From assembly GCA_032622095.1 (NCBI GenBank), contig CP136061.1, positions 194,724,835-194,788,834 of the forward strand: a stretch of 64,000 nt of DNA. The letters are read 5' to 3'. Under the pieces are notes generated by a model. It made no database searches. It saw only the letters and a list, made by a program, of their open reading frames with translations, and was not told the origin of the DNA. This document shows, one piece after another, positions 1 to 10,209 of the stretch (positions within the stretch are counted from its first letter, which is position 1; each line of letters begins with the position of its first letter). Source of the stretch: Siphonodentalium dalli (lineage: Eukaryota > Mollusca > Scaphopoda > Gadilida > Siphonodentaliidae). Both the position numbers and the translations under genes were made by a program.

Positions 1-70
1 TATCTTTAATGCTGCACCAGCGCAGCTCAGGCATGAAAGGGTTAACATAATGCATTATGTCTATATTTAC

Positions 71-202
71 CCGATCCTTCTGTATAGCACCAGGATTTAG
101 GACATAAATGAAGCCGAAAGCTTTCTCGAGATAATGGTAAATTCTGTCTGCTGTCCGTTTGTTACCTCCAATTCCCGGGCTGTCGATAATCACCATACCC
201 TC
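71..202 (-). CDS. SLIP-GC-like dynamin-superfamily GTPase, coding exon 4 (gene A, partial)
   Basis: Exon read on the minus strand from an acceptor (pyrimidine-rich tract ending TCTCTTCAG, AG at 204-203) to a donor (GTAAAT at 70-65). It is 132 nt, 44 codons, phase 0 at both ends, and joins in frame to exon 3. It encodes the GTPase G3/Switch II motif DSPG in the context MVIIDSPGIGG, then a hydrophobic strand AFGFIYVLNPG and QKDR. This order is what dynamin-type GTPases of the SLIP-GC/NUGGC group show after the P-loop. The frame stays open beyond the donor to position 1, so read-through is possible, but the donor is good and the family alignment suits a break at QKDR. The rest of the gene (G4 motif, helical stalk) lies left of the window. 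Known from the family: GTP binding and hydrolysis; the cellular role of invertebrate members is not settled. Confidence 0.85.
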
Positions 203-690
203 CTGAAGAGATGAAAACGAACCAGACAGGTGAGACTGTGGTCTCTTCTTCCCAACTTTTAATTAAGAAAAATCAAGATTGCACGCCTAACACTAGATTA
301 CTTGGGGGTTTCAGATTCAATTCAAAAATAGGTTGAAATTTTCTGATAATTTTATTTTCCAACCAGAATATAAATGTAGTATGAAATATGTTGTGAAAAA
401 TGGTTGGTGTTTGCATAAAAACTTTTAAAAAAAACATTTCCCCCATTGAGTGAATATTTTGATTAATAATGCACATTTGCAAATTTTGAACATATTATAA
501 GTTGAACTGTTATAGGAGTTAATATTTTTCTATAAATTAATTTTGGCTCTAATTAGAATTTCTACAACGATAGGAATTTGCTTAGGCTCAAAAGATGAGT
601 GAAGTTGAAATGTAAAATGTGAGCACACTTCACCCCACCGACGAAACGTACCCCCTTTAAAAACGCCCTCCTGTGGACGTACACACTAAC
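203..690 (-). other. Gene A intron 3
   Basis: Intron bounded by donor GTTAGT at 690-685 and acceptor AG at 204-203. AT-rich, with no repeat or reading frame that I recognise. Confidence 0.7.
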
Positions 691-980
691 CTGCAAAAGT
701 GGGAATGGCCAGTAGAACTCTACACGATCATACGGACTCTCCTCTTCGTCATCCACTTCCGTCATGTATTTGTAAACATCCTGGAAGCCCCGATCGCCAG
801 ATAACGGTATCTCTCTTCGCCTTGGTGGTTGTGACCTATCGTAGACTATGGCACATTTTTTTTCGCTTCTTCTTAACTCGCAGAAGGTCGCCGTGCAACC
901 GAGTGGAGTCTTGGCGACGGGAAGAAAATCTCCGCCCAGAATCAAATTCAGGAAACTGCTTTTCCCTGCTCCAGTCTCTC
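691..980 (-). CDS. SLIP-GC-like dynamin-superfamily GTPase, coding exon 3 with P-loop (gene A)
   Basis: Minus-strand exon of 290 nt from acceptor TTTTATTCAAG (AG at 982-981) to donor CAG/GTTAGT. Its first two bases complete a Gly codon begun in exon 2, giving LVAGETGAGKSSFLNL, a complete G1 P-loop (GxxxxGKS). A conserved TPLGCTAT segment follows, carrying the G2 threonine region, then CELRR, an acidic stretch EVDDEEESPYD and a terminal FPLLQ. The P-loop context and the CTAT-CEL segment match SLIP-GC/NUGGC-like GTPases rather than septins or classical dynamins. It leaves in phase 0 to exon 4. The frame remains open past the donor, but that extension has no family resemblance. Confidence 0.88.
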
Positions 981-1083
981 CTTGAATAAAACGCAGGCCA
1001 AAATGAAACAGAACATTATTTGGAAAACAAAACAAAGCTCGATTACGCCGAGGATCGAGGGTATGTCCTTCATGTAAGAATAC

Positions 1084-1168
1084 ACTAACCTTAACCCTAG
1101 CCTAGTCATAATCCCAACCTTAACCATGCATAGCCACAACTATAACCCTAACCTAACCCTATAACCCA
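1084..1168 (+). repeat. Degenerate telomere-like CCCTAA tract in gene A intron 2
   Basis: Imperfect run of CCTAACC / CCCTAA words (for example CTAACCTTAACCCTAGCC and CCCTAACCTAACCC). Reads as an interstitial telomere-like or simple-sequence remnant inside the intron. Confidence 0.5.
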
Positions 1169-1252
1169 TATGGAAAATGGAGGGGTGGTTTCGCGAGGCT
1201 ATCCATTTCATGTGTGTGGCGGGGAAAAGGGCATCCAACAGTAGCTGAATTA

Positions 1253-1316
1253 CAGTAATGCCCTAAATAATCGACTCCTTAACCAATTAAGGAGTCGATT
1301 ATTTAGGGCATTACCT
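1253..1316. mobile_element. Mariner-type palindromic MITE (CAGTAATGCCC family), short copy
   Basis: Near-perfect hairpin: TAATGCCCTAAATAATCGAC and its complement, separated by about 3 nt. The left end is TA-CAGTAATGCCC as in the copies near 19.0 and 39.3 kb; the right tip is degenerate (CATTACCTTA). TA flanks and the CAGT start fit a Tc1/mariner-derived MITE. Confidence 0.7.
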
Positions 1317-1918
1317 TATAAGTTGTTGATAAACTCTGCATTACACCGAGTGGTAATTATTTCTCGCGAGTATATATAGCCTATATATATATGCCATATA
1401 GCGAATCCACACAAGACAGAATAAAATGCTACGTTTCAGAACAAGCCTTTATCGTGGTGCGAATAGTTTCACGGACCTTGCGAATAGTTTCACCGACCTT
1501 GTTTCAGAATATAGCCGTCTCACCATTGACAATTTCCCCGTCAACACATCAAGCGTTATAGTCTGTTGATTTTGACCTGCGAAGTTTGAAGTTCTCCAAT
1601 CTAAACTGAGCAGGTTATATTATTGTGTACCACACGTTTGACTATACGCATTCCAAGTTATACTAAATTTATATAAATTAGTTTTTGTGAACCAATCATT
1701 CTGTGAGTGACTTTTTAACCCTTTCTATACAACCTGGTGTGTTGTATAGTCCCAAGCATGTTCTAAGAGCAATGCTCGCCATGTTTCGGAGGCATAAAAT
1801 ATATAACATTGCTGCTGTGCCGTACCTCCTATATATTGGAATAGTTTATTGTTCATTTGGAGGGGAGTTAAGGAAAATGAGCCGACGGCAGATTGATGAA
1901 AAGATAGTAGAAGTTCAG

Positions 1919-2025
1919 ACGGATTCGTATCCATTGGTGGGAAATGTTCAGATAATAAGTTCAACAACCTGTCTCGCCGTTTGAACTTATTGTCTGAACA
2001 TTTCCTATGGGAACCGCTCGTCAAT
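1919..2025. repeat. Hairpin-forming inverted repeat in intron 2
   Basis: Arms of about 45 nt (core GAAATGTTCAGATAATAAG and its complement) flank a loop of about 16 nt. The family was not seen elsewhere in the window. The 1317-1918 and 2026-2205 stretches around it show nothing recognisable; the open frames there are chance. Confidence 0.6.
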
Positions 2026-2205
2026 GAGTGTTTAGTATGGGTAGAGTTAAAGCCATAATGTGCACTTGTTTATTGAATCAACCTCTTGAGCGAGTGCCCC
2101 GACACCATGGTAAATGACATTAGCATGTCGCAATTAGCTAACAATGATATAAACTCCAAATGCCGGTACAATCCGGTCAACCACGAGTCGACAATAATAA
2201 CGTAA

Positions 2206-3262
2206 TTAATGTCTGATTCGATTCAGTAGGTGTTATTGTTATTATAACTCCACCCAAACCTATATGTGTGGGGAAATACCCGGGCTAGGATTCCTCTTAT
2301 ACTTGAGTTAAAGATACATAATCTGAATTAATGCTCCCAAATTACTATTTCTTTGGCTTCGGGGGGGGGGGGGGTATAATTATTTGATTCGATTCGAGGA
2401 ACCCACACAGCAAAGCTCAGAGTGATCAGATATCGATTGTTGAAAGTTGTTATTTCTCGAGATGTGTACTTATTTCAGGCTGAACATCATGTTAAAGGTA
2501 CTCAATCCGAACAGAGGGTCCCCATCTCAACATATTCCAACAACAACAATCCGATCAGAGGGTCCTATATTACTATTTATTTGGCTTTGGGGGTAAAAAA
2601 TATTTGATTCGAGTCGAGGAACCCATCAAACAAAGCTCAGAGTTATTAGATATTGATTTTTGAAATTTGCTATTTACTCGAGATGAGTACTAATAATTGC
2701 CTTCAACTGCCGTCATCTGCTCGGGATGTGTACACCAAAATCTATTCAAATATACAAGGATGGATAACTCTAAAATCAAGTGGTGATAATAACGCAATTT
2801 TGACTGATTTCTGGGCCAGAAAGTATTCCCGATAATGAAAAATAATAGATTTCTAAAATCGATATCTAACAAATCTGAGCTTTGATGGGTGACTTCCTCG
2901 ACTCGAGTCAAATATTTTGACCCCCGAAGCCATTGAAATAGTAATTGAGAGGAGTTTTACCGGATTGAGTACCTTTAATGTCTGATTCGATTCAGTAGGT
3001 GTTATTGTTATTATAACTCCACCCATACCTATATGTGTGGGGAAATACCCGGGCTAGGATTCCTCTTATACTTGAGTTAAAGATACATAATCTGAATTAA
3101 TGCTCCCAAATTACTATTTCTTTGGCTTCGGGGGGGGGGGGGGTAAAAATATTTGATTCGATTCGAGGAACCCACACAGCAAAGCTCAGAGTGATCAGAT
3201 ATCGATTGTTGAAAGTTGTTATTTCTCGAGATGTGTACTTATTTCAGGCTGAACATCATGTT
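2206..3262 (+). repeat. Direct repeat pair (about 285 bp) flanking a TTAA-1 element
   Basis: The segment beginning TTAATGTCTGATTCG (2206-2491) recurs almost unchanged at 2975-3262, including a poly-G run, with one TTAA-1 element exactly between. Each copy contains the left part of an older, diverged relative of that element (from TTAAAGATACATAATC at 2308 and 3077). The layout is TTAA-X-TTAA-element-TTAA-X-TTAA. Confidence 0.85.
2496..2974. mobile_element. TTAA-1 family fold-back element, full length
   Basis: Starts TTAA-AGGTACTCAATCCGA and ends CGGATTGAGTACCT-TTAA, giving terminal inverted repeats of about 15 bp with a TTAA duplication. The two halves are imperfect inverted copies of each other: both carry a TTTGATTCGAGTCGAGG block and a CTCGAGATGAGTAC block in opposite orientation. 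No transposase. TTAA targets are known for piggyBac and Kolobok; the AGG start suits Kolobok better than the usual piggyBac CCY start (inference). Confidence 0.85.
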
Positions 3263-3411
3263 AAATAACAGGTTTTGGAAATTTTATACCATAGTGGTTA
3301 GCATTATTTTTTTGCAATCAATCGATTCTGACAATTAAAGCGTATTTTGAAGAAATGTTGTTGTTGTTGTAACTTGATGATATGGGGACCGTCTTATCGG
3401 ATTGAGTACCT
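3081..3411. mobile_element. TTAA-1 related element, diverged subfamily B
   Basis: Starts TTAA-AGATACATAATCTGAATT and ends ATTGAGTACC T-TTAA. The interior matches the TTAA-1 family (TTTGATTCGATTCGAGG) but is diverged and shorter. The same subfamily occurs at 8032-8541. Confidence 0.7.
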
Positions 3412-3415
3412 TTAA

Positions 3416-3800
3416 ATGAATAATTACCCAAATCAAAGATGGCGGCCAAAATGGCGACCAGAAACTTAAAGATCACAGAAAACCGCTGAGTTTCACGCCA
3501 CTGAGCGCTATTGAACGAGAACTCCATCCATATATACATACCGTTGTGAGTAAGGAACAATGAGGGGACGTATTCTCCTTTTATCTCATCCAACAAAAAG
3601 TCCCCCAAATTCAAGATGGCGCCCAAAAAGACACGCATAATTTAAAAAACAAATCACCGAAAAGCCGCACATTCTCATGAGTGAGCGTTATTAATTCGGG
3701 ACGAATTAATCGCCGCTGAACAGACGGTAATGATTCCACCAAATGAGAATCACTTCAGATTGCATATAGTCCATATATCAAATCGATGTTGTGCGTTGCG
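3416..3800. repeat. Old repeat DNA with AAGATGGCGGC / AAGATGGCGCC words
   Basis: Two blocks each start AAxTxAAGATGGCGsCC and continue into related sequence (3430-3520 and 3608-3690), so this is an ancient tandem pair. The same word occurs in unrelated repeat families across the window. Confidence 0.5.
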
Positions 3801-3805
3801 AATGT

Positions 3806-4066
3806 GGGTATCAACTGTTTTGTTTGTTTCAATAATATTTATTGAGATGAAATATAAAAGCATTTAGATCTGCCTTACAAAATAACAGAAGTACAAAAGT
3901 TTTGCAAAAATTACAGAAATTCAAGAATTTCACAATAAAATTGTTAATTAAATTATTAAATTTTTGTATACACTTGGGGTTCATTTGGTTTATGAGTGTA
4001 CAACACGTAATCAAATTAATTGACGGACAGTGCATGGATTGTGCGTGGATCGTGTACAAATTATGT
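3806..4066 (-). repeat. Retroposon 3-prime-tail-like sequence
   Basis: Read on the minus strand this AT-rich segment ends in AATAAATATTATTGAAAC followed by an A-rich end, the look of a LINE or retroposed mRNA 3-prime end. A comparable tail is inserted at 59454-59584. No coding domain is visible; the 76-codon open frame here is not convincing. From 4067 to 4369 I see nothing. Confidence 0.4.
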
Positions 4067-4369
4067 TGATATGGGGCGTAAATTCAAACCACTCACTGCC
4101 ACTAGTGACTATATACAATAACTAAATTGAATATATGGGACTAGTATACATATAATATAACATTCATTTGATATGTTTGCTTGAAACTTAAAAATATTTA
4201 CTCGACGACGATAGTTCTTTTGTCGCATTCCGGCTAATCTGCCGTAACACGATTTCGTACTCAACAGACTTTCAAATAATGGAAATCTGGTTACATTATT
4301 CTATGAAGCAACATTTGAGTACTTTAAAATCGACAATTTTCTTATAGTAATATATAAGTAATACCATAC

Positions 4370-4577
4370 CTGCTACTAAAATGGAACATTGGTCGCTTTT
4401 CAAGCTAGCTTCCCGTAACTTCAAATGATCAGTATATTTCGGGAATACGTCTTCCAAATCATCTTTAAAATACTGTGGAAGATCTTGAAGAAAATTCTCT
4501 GCTTCTGTCATGAGCATTTTCAACTCTTTTCTATTATGTTTGTCATTATCTAATACCTCGTCGAAAACCTTTTGAGA
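4370..4577 (-). CDS. SLIP-GC-like GTPase, coding exon 2 (gene A)
   Basis: Minus-strand exon of 208 nt from acceptor TATACATTTCAG (AG at 4579-4578) to donor GCAG/GTATGG. It enters in phase 0 after exon 1 and leaves in phase 1, so the intron splits the first Gly codon of the P-loop. The product is a charged, probably helical region (SQKVFDEVLD, FLQDLPQYFKDDLEDVFPKY, LREASLKSD) ending in the beta-strand CSILVAG that precedes the P-loop. A helical lead-in before the GTPase domain is normal for dynamin-superfamily proteins. The exact function of this segment is not known. Confidence 0.85.
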
Positions 4578-4679
4578 CTGAAATGTATAGTTATATATAA
4601 GGATATATGTTTTGCTCAATATCTCAATCTATTTAAAATTATTATAAAACAATTGCTTGACAAACATTTAGCCATTAAA

Positions 4680-5229
4680 CAGGGGGGGGGGGGGTCGGAA
4701 AAAAATTTCAGGCACGTATGGCATTTTTTCCCTTTCGATCATTTTTTGTACCCACCCACCCCCACCGCCAAATTTTTTTCCGTTTTCGGCAGTTTTTTCC
4801 GACCATTTTTTGACACCCACCCCCCCTTTTAACACTAAAACAGTGATTTGCGGGGGAAAATTCACTGTAAACAGCTGTATATGAACTTTTGTGCATACTA
4901 TTTATCATGGATGTTAACATGGACATGTAAATAGGAATGAGTCATATTGAAGTCATTCGGCCAAAAACACATGGCCGCCAGCGGCCATCTTGGATTTCAA
5001 AATTTGCAACAAAATACAACACGATAACTGCCTGCAGTCAGTTTACCAGTTAGAATTACATTATTTCTCTCATTCAAAGTGGTTTTGAAGCCCAACTCAT
5101 TGCCAAAACACTAAAAAACAAGCAGGATTTTTGTTTGTTAGTTGCGGAAAAAATTGCTTGTTGGTGGCTTTGACCACCCACCCACCCCGGCATACGTGCC
5201 GGAATTTTTTTTTTCACCCCCCCCCCCTG
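4680..5229. mobile_element. hAT-like non-autonomous element (CAGGGGG family), complete
   Basis: Ends CAGGGGGGG...TCGGAAAAAAATT at left and the complement ...CACCCCCCCCCCCTG at right; subterminal GGCACGTATG is matched by CATACGTGCC. Flanked by a 7-bp duplication CATTAAA (4673-4679 and 5230-5236). Runs of CCCACCCACC lie inside, and GCGGCCATCTTGG lies near 4980. No transposase. CAGGG termini are typical of hAT, although hAT usually duplicates 8 bp. Confidence 0.75.
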
Positions 5230-5235
5230 CATTAA

Positions 5236-5682
5236 AGGCCAATTTAATTTTCAAGTCACCGATTATTGTTTTATAGTGCCTTGATATATGGTTTTAATAA
5301 CAATATATGACATAAAATATGATTAAAATACTATAATGCATCATCATTTGCGATGCCTGTGTCTCAGAAGGTGCCGGCCATAGAGTAATAGAAAACAGCT
5401 GAAATCATAGAAACATTTCCCCCCGTCTCGCTCCCAGAATGCAACATAATTCAAACTAAGACATAGAGTTATTCCCCTTCCATTTAAAATTATAGACTAT
5501 GTAGTACAATCCTGATGAAACTTAAGGCTTAATCACAGACAACACGTCGATACATCAACAAAAATGTTCACATTTTATTTCACCGAATAAGTTGATAATA
5601 CAATGTTTGGAGCTTCCTCTTTCAATAATATGGCATATATTTTATACAATGTGATCTGGGGGTTCGGAAATTAAGTGGGCCT
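5236..5682 (+). mobile_element. TTAA-2 family element (AGGCC ends)
   Basis: Starts TTAA-AGGCCAATTTAATTTTC and ends GAAATTAAGTGGGCCT-TTAA. Non-coding. Same family at 7349-7688 and twice in each triplication unit. Abuts the hAT-like element, whose duplicated target overlaps the TTAA. Confidence 0.8.
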
Positions 5683-5839
5683 TTAATGTTATTTATCGAT
5701 AACCTAAATTTCTTGATTACTTTCCGTTACAGAAATGAGAGCAGCAATGTGTGATATGACCAAACCTATATACCACGTGCCAAAAGATGTACATGGAAAC
5801 TATTCAATACTTCCTACGATTTAAAATGGATTTTCGATG

Positions 5840-6410
5840 TTGCTTCAGTGGGAGACAATTTTTAAATCTGAACCCGAAAACTGCAAAGTCCTTGCAACTA
5901 GAAGTCTAACTCCAGGCAAATTTATTTTTTTAAATATATTAACTGGCCACCGGGGAGGAACCAGGACCCTTCGGTCACAATGTGAGAAAAAAAAAATGAA
6001 ATCTGAAAACTGCAAACTCCTACTATTTGGAATGCTAACTCTAGTTAAATTTAGGCTTCGATTTAAAAAAAAATTTAACAGTTTTTGACTGGCCATCGGG
6101 TGGGATCAGGACCCCTCAGCCAATGAAAACTTCCAAATCCTAGCATATAACCTGGCATCAAGCTCTCCAGGTGCTGAACACCCGACACCATCCTATAAGG
6201 TTAGAACATTTCCAACTGACGGCCATTTCAGTACATCAGTTTGACCAACAGCAGGAAAATATATTACTGTTTCCCCACCAACTATTCGTTGGAAAATGAA
6301 ACTACGAGAACACTTTGAACCTATTGTTTTTGTGAAATTTCCAACTACTGTTGTGTCAGGTGCCAAGGTTGTGTGTGTGGGTGGGGGGGGGGGGGGGGGC
6401 ACACACACGA
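5840..6410 (-). repeat. GTTGGAAATTTCC dispersed repeat with poly-G end (intron 1)
   Basis: The minus strand resembles the interior of the 2 kb TIR element at 30.1-30.9 kb: shared blocks are GTGAAATTTCCAACTA, TTGTGTCAGGT and a long G-run at 6384-6400. Internal subrepeats carry GGCCACCGGGGAGGAACCAGG. Non-coding. Confidence 0.65.
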
Positions 6411-7084
6411 ATAAATTACTTCATTTCTTTAATAAGTTGTCGCTAAATATGCACTATTTTATAAGATTCAGCTGTGATTATGTGATTTGTTGTTATTCAT
6501 GTTGGATCACGTTCACAACGTCACTAATAAAGCATACATTATTTCACGTTCTATTGCAGACGTGTACGTGTCACAACATTACTATACAAGTATCAATCCT
6601 CATGTTTTCCAATATATTTTATTCCTTATTTTGGGTCGGGTTGTCCCGGGTCGAGTCACCCCCCCCCCCACCCCCACCGCGCCCGCATTTGACTGCATGC
6701 ATATCATTCGATTCGTGTTTTTTTTATGGGGCGTAGACACCCCTTCGGTGAGATTACATGTACTTACCCAAACTCCAAGCAGCGCCCTCTAAGTTAGCAC
6801 TGCGATATAGCACTGCCACAAGGATGGTAATTTGCGGACCGATACATCTATTTTTACATATCGTCGGAACTATATTTAGTCACCTATTGTCATATTTTGA
6901 CCACCAAAAGTTTGCAATAATGGTAATTCTTTCGGTACTGATAAGAACAATATGCACTGAGCGCAATTTTAATCATAAAACATAAGAACTAAGAACACGT
7001 AAGGAATCCTTACCAAATGTCCTTATGGCAGTGGTATCTCGGCAGAGCGATGGGAGATAACTCTGCCTGGAGTTTGGTACTTAC
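6411..7084 (-). other. Gene A intron 1, remainder
   Basis: AT-rich intron sequence with a poly-C run near 6660. Open frames on the plus strand (6296-6985) lack any domain and cross repeats. No further feature seen. Donor GTAAGT lies at 7084-7079. Confidence 0.5.
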
Positions 7085-7288
7085 CCTGGGCCTCGGTCTT
7101 TCTCTGGAACTGACGGGAATTATGACATCTTTGTGTTTGAACAGACGGTCGATAGCATCCTGCTTATGTTTTATCCCCTTACAGTCAATATTGTACTTCC
7201 TCAGCAGATCGACGCCAACTCTGAGATCTGGGATCTTATGGATGTCATCTGCTGTTCGCAGGATATAAGTTGAACTTCTAGACGTCAT
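7085..7288 (-). CDS. SLIP-GC-like GTPase, first coding exon (gene A)
   Basis: ATG at 7288-7286 in a favourable context (AAG before ATG), 68 codons, ending at donor AGG/GTAAGT in phase 0. It joins exon 2 in frame. Residues about 20-53 (IPDLRVGVDLLRKY, then CKGIKHKQDAIDRLF) have the pattern of a small SAP-like helix-turn-helix: amphipathic helix, Gly turn, second helix ending RLF. A basic tail RERPRPR follows. The first exon of gene B at 62786-62971 has the same layout. Exons 1-4 together give 278 codons of N-terminus plus half of the GTPase domain. The SAP-like assignment is by pattern only. Confidence 0.8.
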
Positions 7289-7345
7289 CTTGCGTCGTTC
7301 CTCTCGGCCAGCTGATAATTACAGAGATATGATATTATTATAAGT
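7289..7345 (-). promoter_or_regulatory. Gene A 5-prime leader, possible untranslated-exon acceptor
   Basis: Only about 57 bp separate the ATG from a TTAA-2 element. A TCTCTGTAATTATCAG stretch ends in an acceptor-like AG about 25 nt before the ATG, so the leader may be spliced and the transposon may lie in a 5-prime UTR intron. No TATA box identified. Confidence 0.3.
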
Positions 7346-7348
7346 TAA

Positions 7349-7688
7349 AGGCCCACTTAATTTTCGAACCCCCCCCCCCCAGATAATTCTATATAAAATA
7401 TATGCCATATATTATATACCATTTGAAAGAGGAAGCTCCAAAACATTGTATTATCTAATTATGTGTAAAAACTGAGAACATGTTGTTCTGGGAGACATAC
7501 CGAGGGAAATCTTTCTATGATTTCAGCTGTTTTCTATTTCTCTATGTGCATCTTCTGAGACACAGACGTTTCATATTGTTGATGAATTATAGTATTTAAA
7601 TAATATTTTATGGCATAGATTGTTATTTAAACCATTTATGAAGGCACTATAACAAAAATAATCGGTGACTCGAATATAAAGTGGGCCT
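7349..7688 (-). mobile_element. TTAA-2 family element upstream of gene A
   Basis: TTAA-AGGCCCACTTAATTTTCGA at left and TAAAGTGGGCCT-TTAA at right; poly-C near the left end. Inverse orientation to the 5236-5682 copy. Confidence 0.8.
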
Positions 7689-7692
7689 TTAA

Positions 7693-8027
7693 CGATGCCT
7701 GGTCTGATTTGTCACCAAATAAGTTAGAATTTCCTGAGCCAAATTTCCCGCTTACCATGCAATACTTGCAAGTTGCAACCAACATCCTTCGTATCACATA
7801 TGCATCGCAAAAAAAACAAAAACATCATCCATAAGCAATACGTCAAAACCTATTATAAAAGTTCACAATTGAGAACGCTCTTTATTATCTAGCGGTTTTG
7901 GGTGACGGAAGCATGGACGCTCTTTATAAGAGACAATCATTGAGATTTGTACTTGTCTGATAAAAATTCCAAAACGTGCTAAAATGTCTTCTTCTGAAAG
8001 TCGACGTCTGACCACCATTTGGTCATA
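7693..8027. other. Intergenic, nothing recognised
   Basis: AT-rich sequence without a supported gene, repeat or RNA feature. Confidence 0.4.
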
Positions 8028-8031
8028 TTAA

Positions 8032-8541
8032 AGATGCATAATCCGAATTAACGCTCGAAAATTACTATTTCCTTGGCTTCGGGGTAAAAATATTTGATTC
8101 GAGTCGAGTAACCCACCCATCAAAGCTCAGAGTGATCTGATATCGATGTTTGATATCTATTATTTTTTACCACCGATATTTTTAAGTGGCCCAGTAAACA
8201 GTCGACGAGAAGACTTTCTCTGAACAAATTGCGGATGAAGATGGATAACTCTAAAATCAAGTTACTTTTTTTGTGTCAGATATTTGACAAACCTGCAAAA
8301 TTTCGTTGAACAATATGTTGATAAATAATAGGTTTTGGGCAATTTTATACTACAGTTGACTGTGGTTAGCATTATTTTTGGGCAATTACTAGATTTTTTG
8401 GCAATTACTCAATTTTATACTATAGTTGACTGTGGTTAGCATTATTTTTTTGGCAATTACTCGATTACTGAAGCGGCATTTCAATTTTTTATTTTTTTTG
8501 TTGATGATGATATGGGGAACATCGAATCGGATTAAGTACCT
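8032..8541. mobile_element. TTAA-1 subfamily B element
   Basis: TTAA-AGATGCATAATCCGAATT at left, GGATTAAGTACCT-TTAA at right; TTTGATTCGAGTCGAG block inside. A local duplication near 8330-8460 repeats ACTATAGTTGACTGTGGTTAG. Confidence 0.75.
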
Positions 8542-8545
8542 TTAA

Positions 8546-9573
8546 TGGGGTCCGATCTAACTATATCTGGCACAGAAACAGTTACGGTGTCAAATCGGAC
8601 AGAGAAGCATTAAAGGGACACAGTGTCTTCGAAATGGGTTCATACAAAATAACATTTGTTTTTTTTATACTAAAGTCTGTAAAACAACTGTCATTAACAA
8701 GTACATGCAAACATTGATCAACTTTGTTCTTATTTTCAATATAAATCGTATCGAAATATTTAGGTACAGATTTGCAGTGCCATTACCGATAAGTAAAATT
8801 AGTCCAATAAGATACCAAAAAAGCTTGACGGTAAACCTTGGAAAAGAGGTCAAGGCATTCAAAAATATACACTGAAAATCATATATAGAATACTATTTGA
8901 ACTTACTACACGAGTAGGGATGTTTGTTGACAAATCACGGTAACAGTTTTGTTTACATAACTATGGGTTCAACACGTGAAATAGCTTTATTAGAGAGCTA
9001 TCAATATAAAACAAGTTTATCAATTTCCCTATGTTCTTCTTAAAGGTGATTTTTTTACAGACGTTTTTCATGGATCCCTTTAAATATTCAACAAGCTGAG
9101 GATTTCTTGCCGATACTTGAAGTCTGAAAGCGAGATAGATGGTCTACGCCTGGTTATTAGTTTAAACATATTTTTTATTCTCAATCAAATATAATTAATT
9201 ATGTGCTGATCCATTATTTATAATTAACCTGGCTATTGGTTACAGCTTCTGATAACTTTAGCACTTTCCGGCATTGTGAAAGACGGAACAATTAACCTCG
9301 ACCATGGATATGTATACGCACACCAATCGCCCGAAAAACATACATAAATATATATATATTTATATATATAATATTGACTCAAGAAACTTCTTCGTTTCGT
9401 TTCTTTGATACTATCGATGCCCGCGAGCAAACGTTAATGTGTGTAGGTGTGCATGCATATACAGCATATTATACACCTGGGCGATTGTGTACTCCTAGCT
9501 CGTTTCCAATACATGGGCTGCTTCTGACGAATGACATAATCATGCAACTTGTCAAGAACATTTTATTCCGAGA
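8546..9573. other. Intergenic, AT-rich
   Basis: No supported gene. An AT dinucleotide-rich tract lies near 9345-9372. Confidence 0.4.
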
Positions 9574-9577
9574 TTAA

Positions 9578-10036
9578 AGGTACTCAATCCGATAAAACTC
9601 TATTTCAATGGCTTCGGGGGTCAAAAATATTTGATTCGAGTCGAGGAAGTCACCCATCAAATAAAAGCTCAGATTTGTTAGATATCGATTTTAGAAATCT
9701 ATTATTTTTCATTATCGGGAATACTTTCTGGCCCAGAAGACAGTCAAAATTGCGTTATTATTACCACTTGATTTTAGAGTTATCCATCCTTGTCTGTTTG
9801 AATAGTGTTTTGGCAGGTTACGAAATTGACGGCAATTATTAGTACTCATCTCGAGCAATTAACAAATTTCAAAAATCAATATGTAATAACTCTGAGCTTT
9901 GTTTGATGGGTTCCTCGACTCGAATCAAATATTTTTTACCCCCAAAGCCAAAGAAATAGTAATATAGGACCCTCTGATCGGATTGTTGTTGTTGGAATCT
10001 GTTGAGATGGGGACCCTCTGTTCGGATTGAGTACCT
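9578..10036. mobile_element. TTAA-1 element
   Basis: TTAA-AGGTACTCAATCCGATAAA at left, TTCGGATTGAGTACCT-TTAA at right. Both halves are present as imperfect inverted copies. The open frame through it is a by-product of the repeat. Confidence 0.88.
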
Positions 10037-10165
10037 TTAAGATAAACGAAAAAAAACGGTTTCTCCCAGTCAGCGAATTGTATTAAATTTGTTGTTGAAT
10101 ATAGTTCAGAGACGGATGAAATTAAATTATGTAAAGGATAATGTTCGAAGCAGAGGGAATTCGGT

Positions 10166-10209
10166 AAAAGAATAGACGAGGGCTTGCCCGAGTCTATTCT
10201 TTACCGAAT
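10166..10209. repeat. Short perfect-stem hairpin
   Basis: ATTCGGTAAA-AGAATAGAC... pairs with GTCTATTCT-TTACCGAAT around a GGGCTTGCCC-like core. An AATAGACC/GGTCTATT stem also occurs near 27911-27932. Function unknown. Confidence 0.6.

Noticed and set aside
699-989. 96-codon plus-strand frame
   Set aside because: Antisense shadow of GTPase exon 3.
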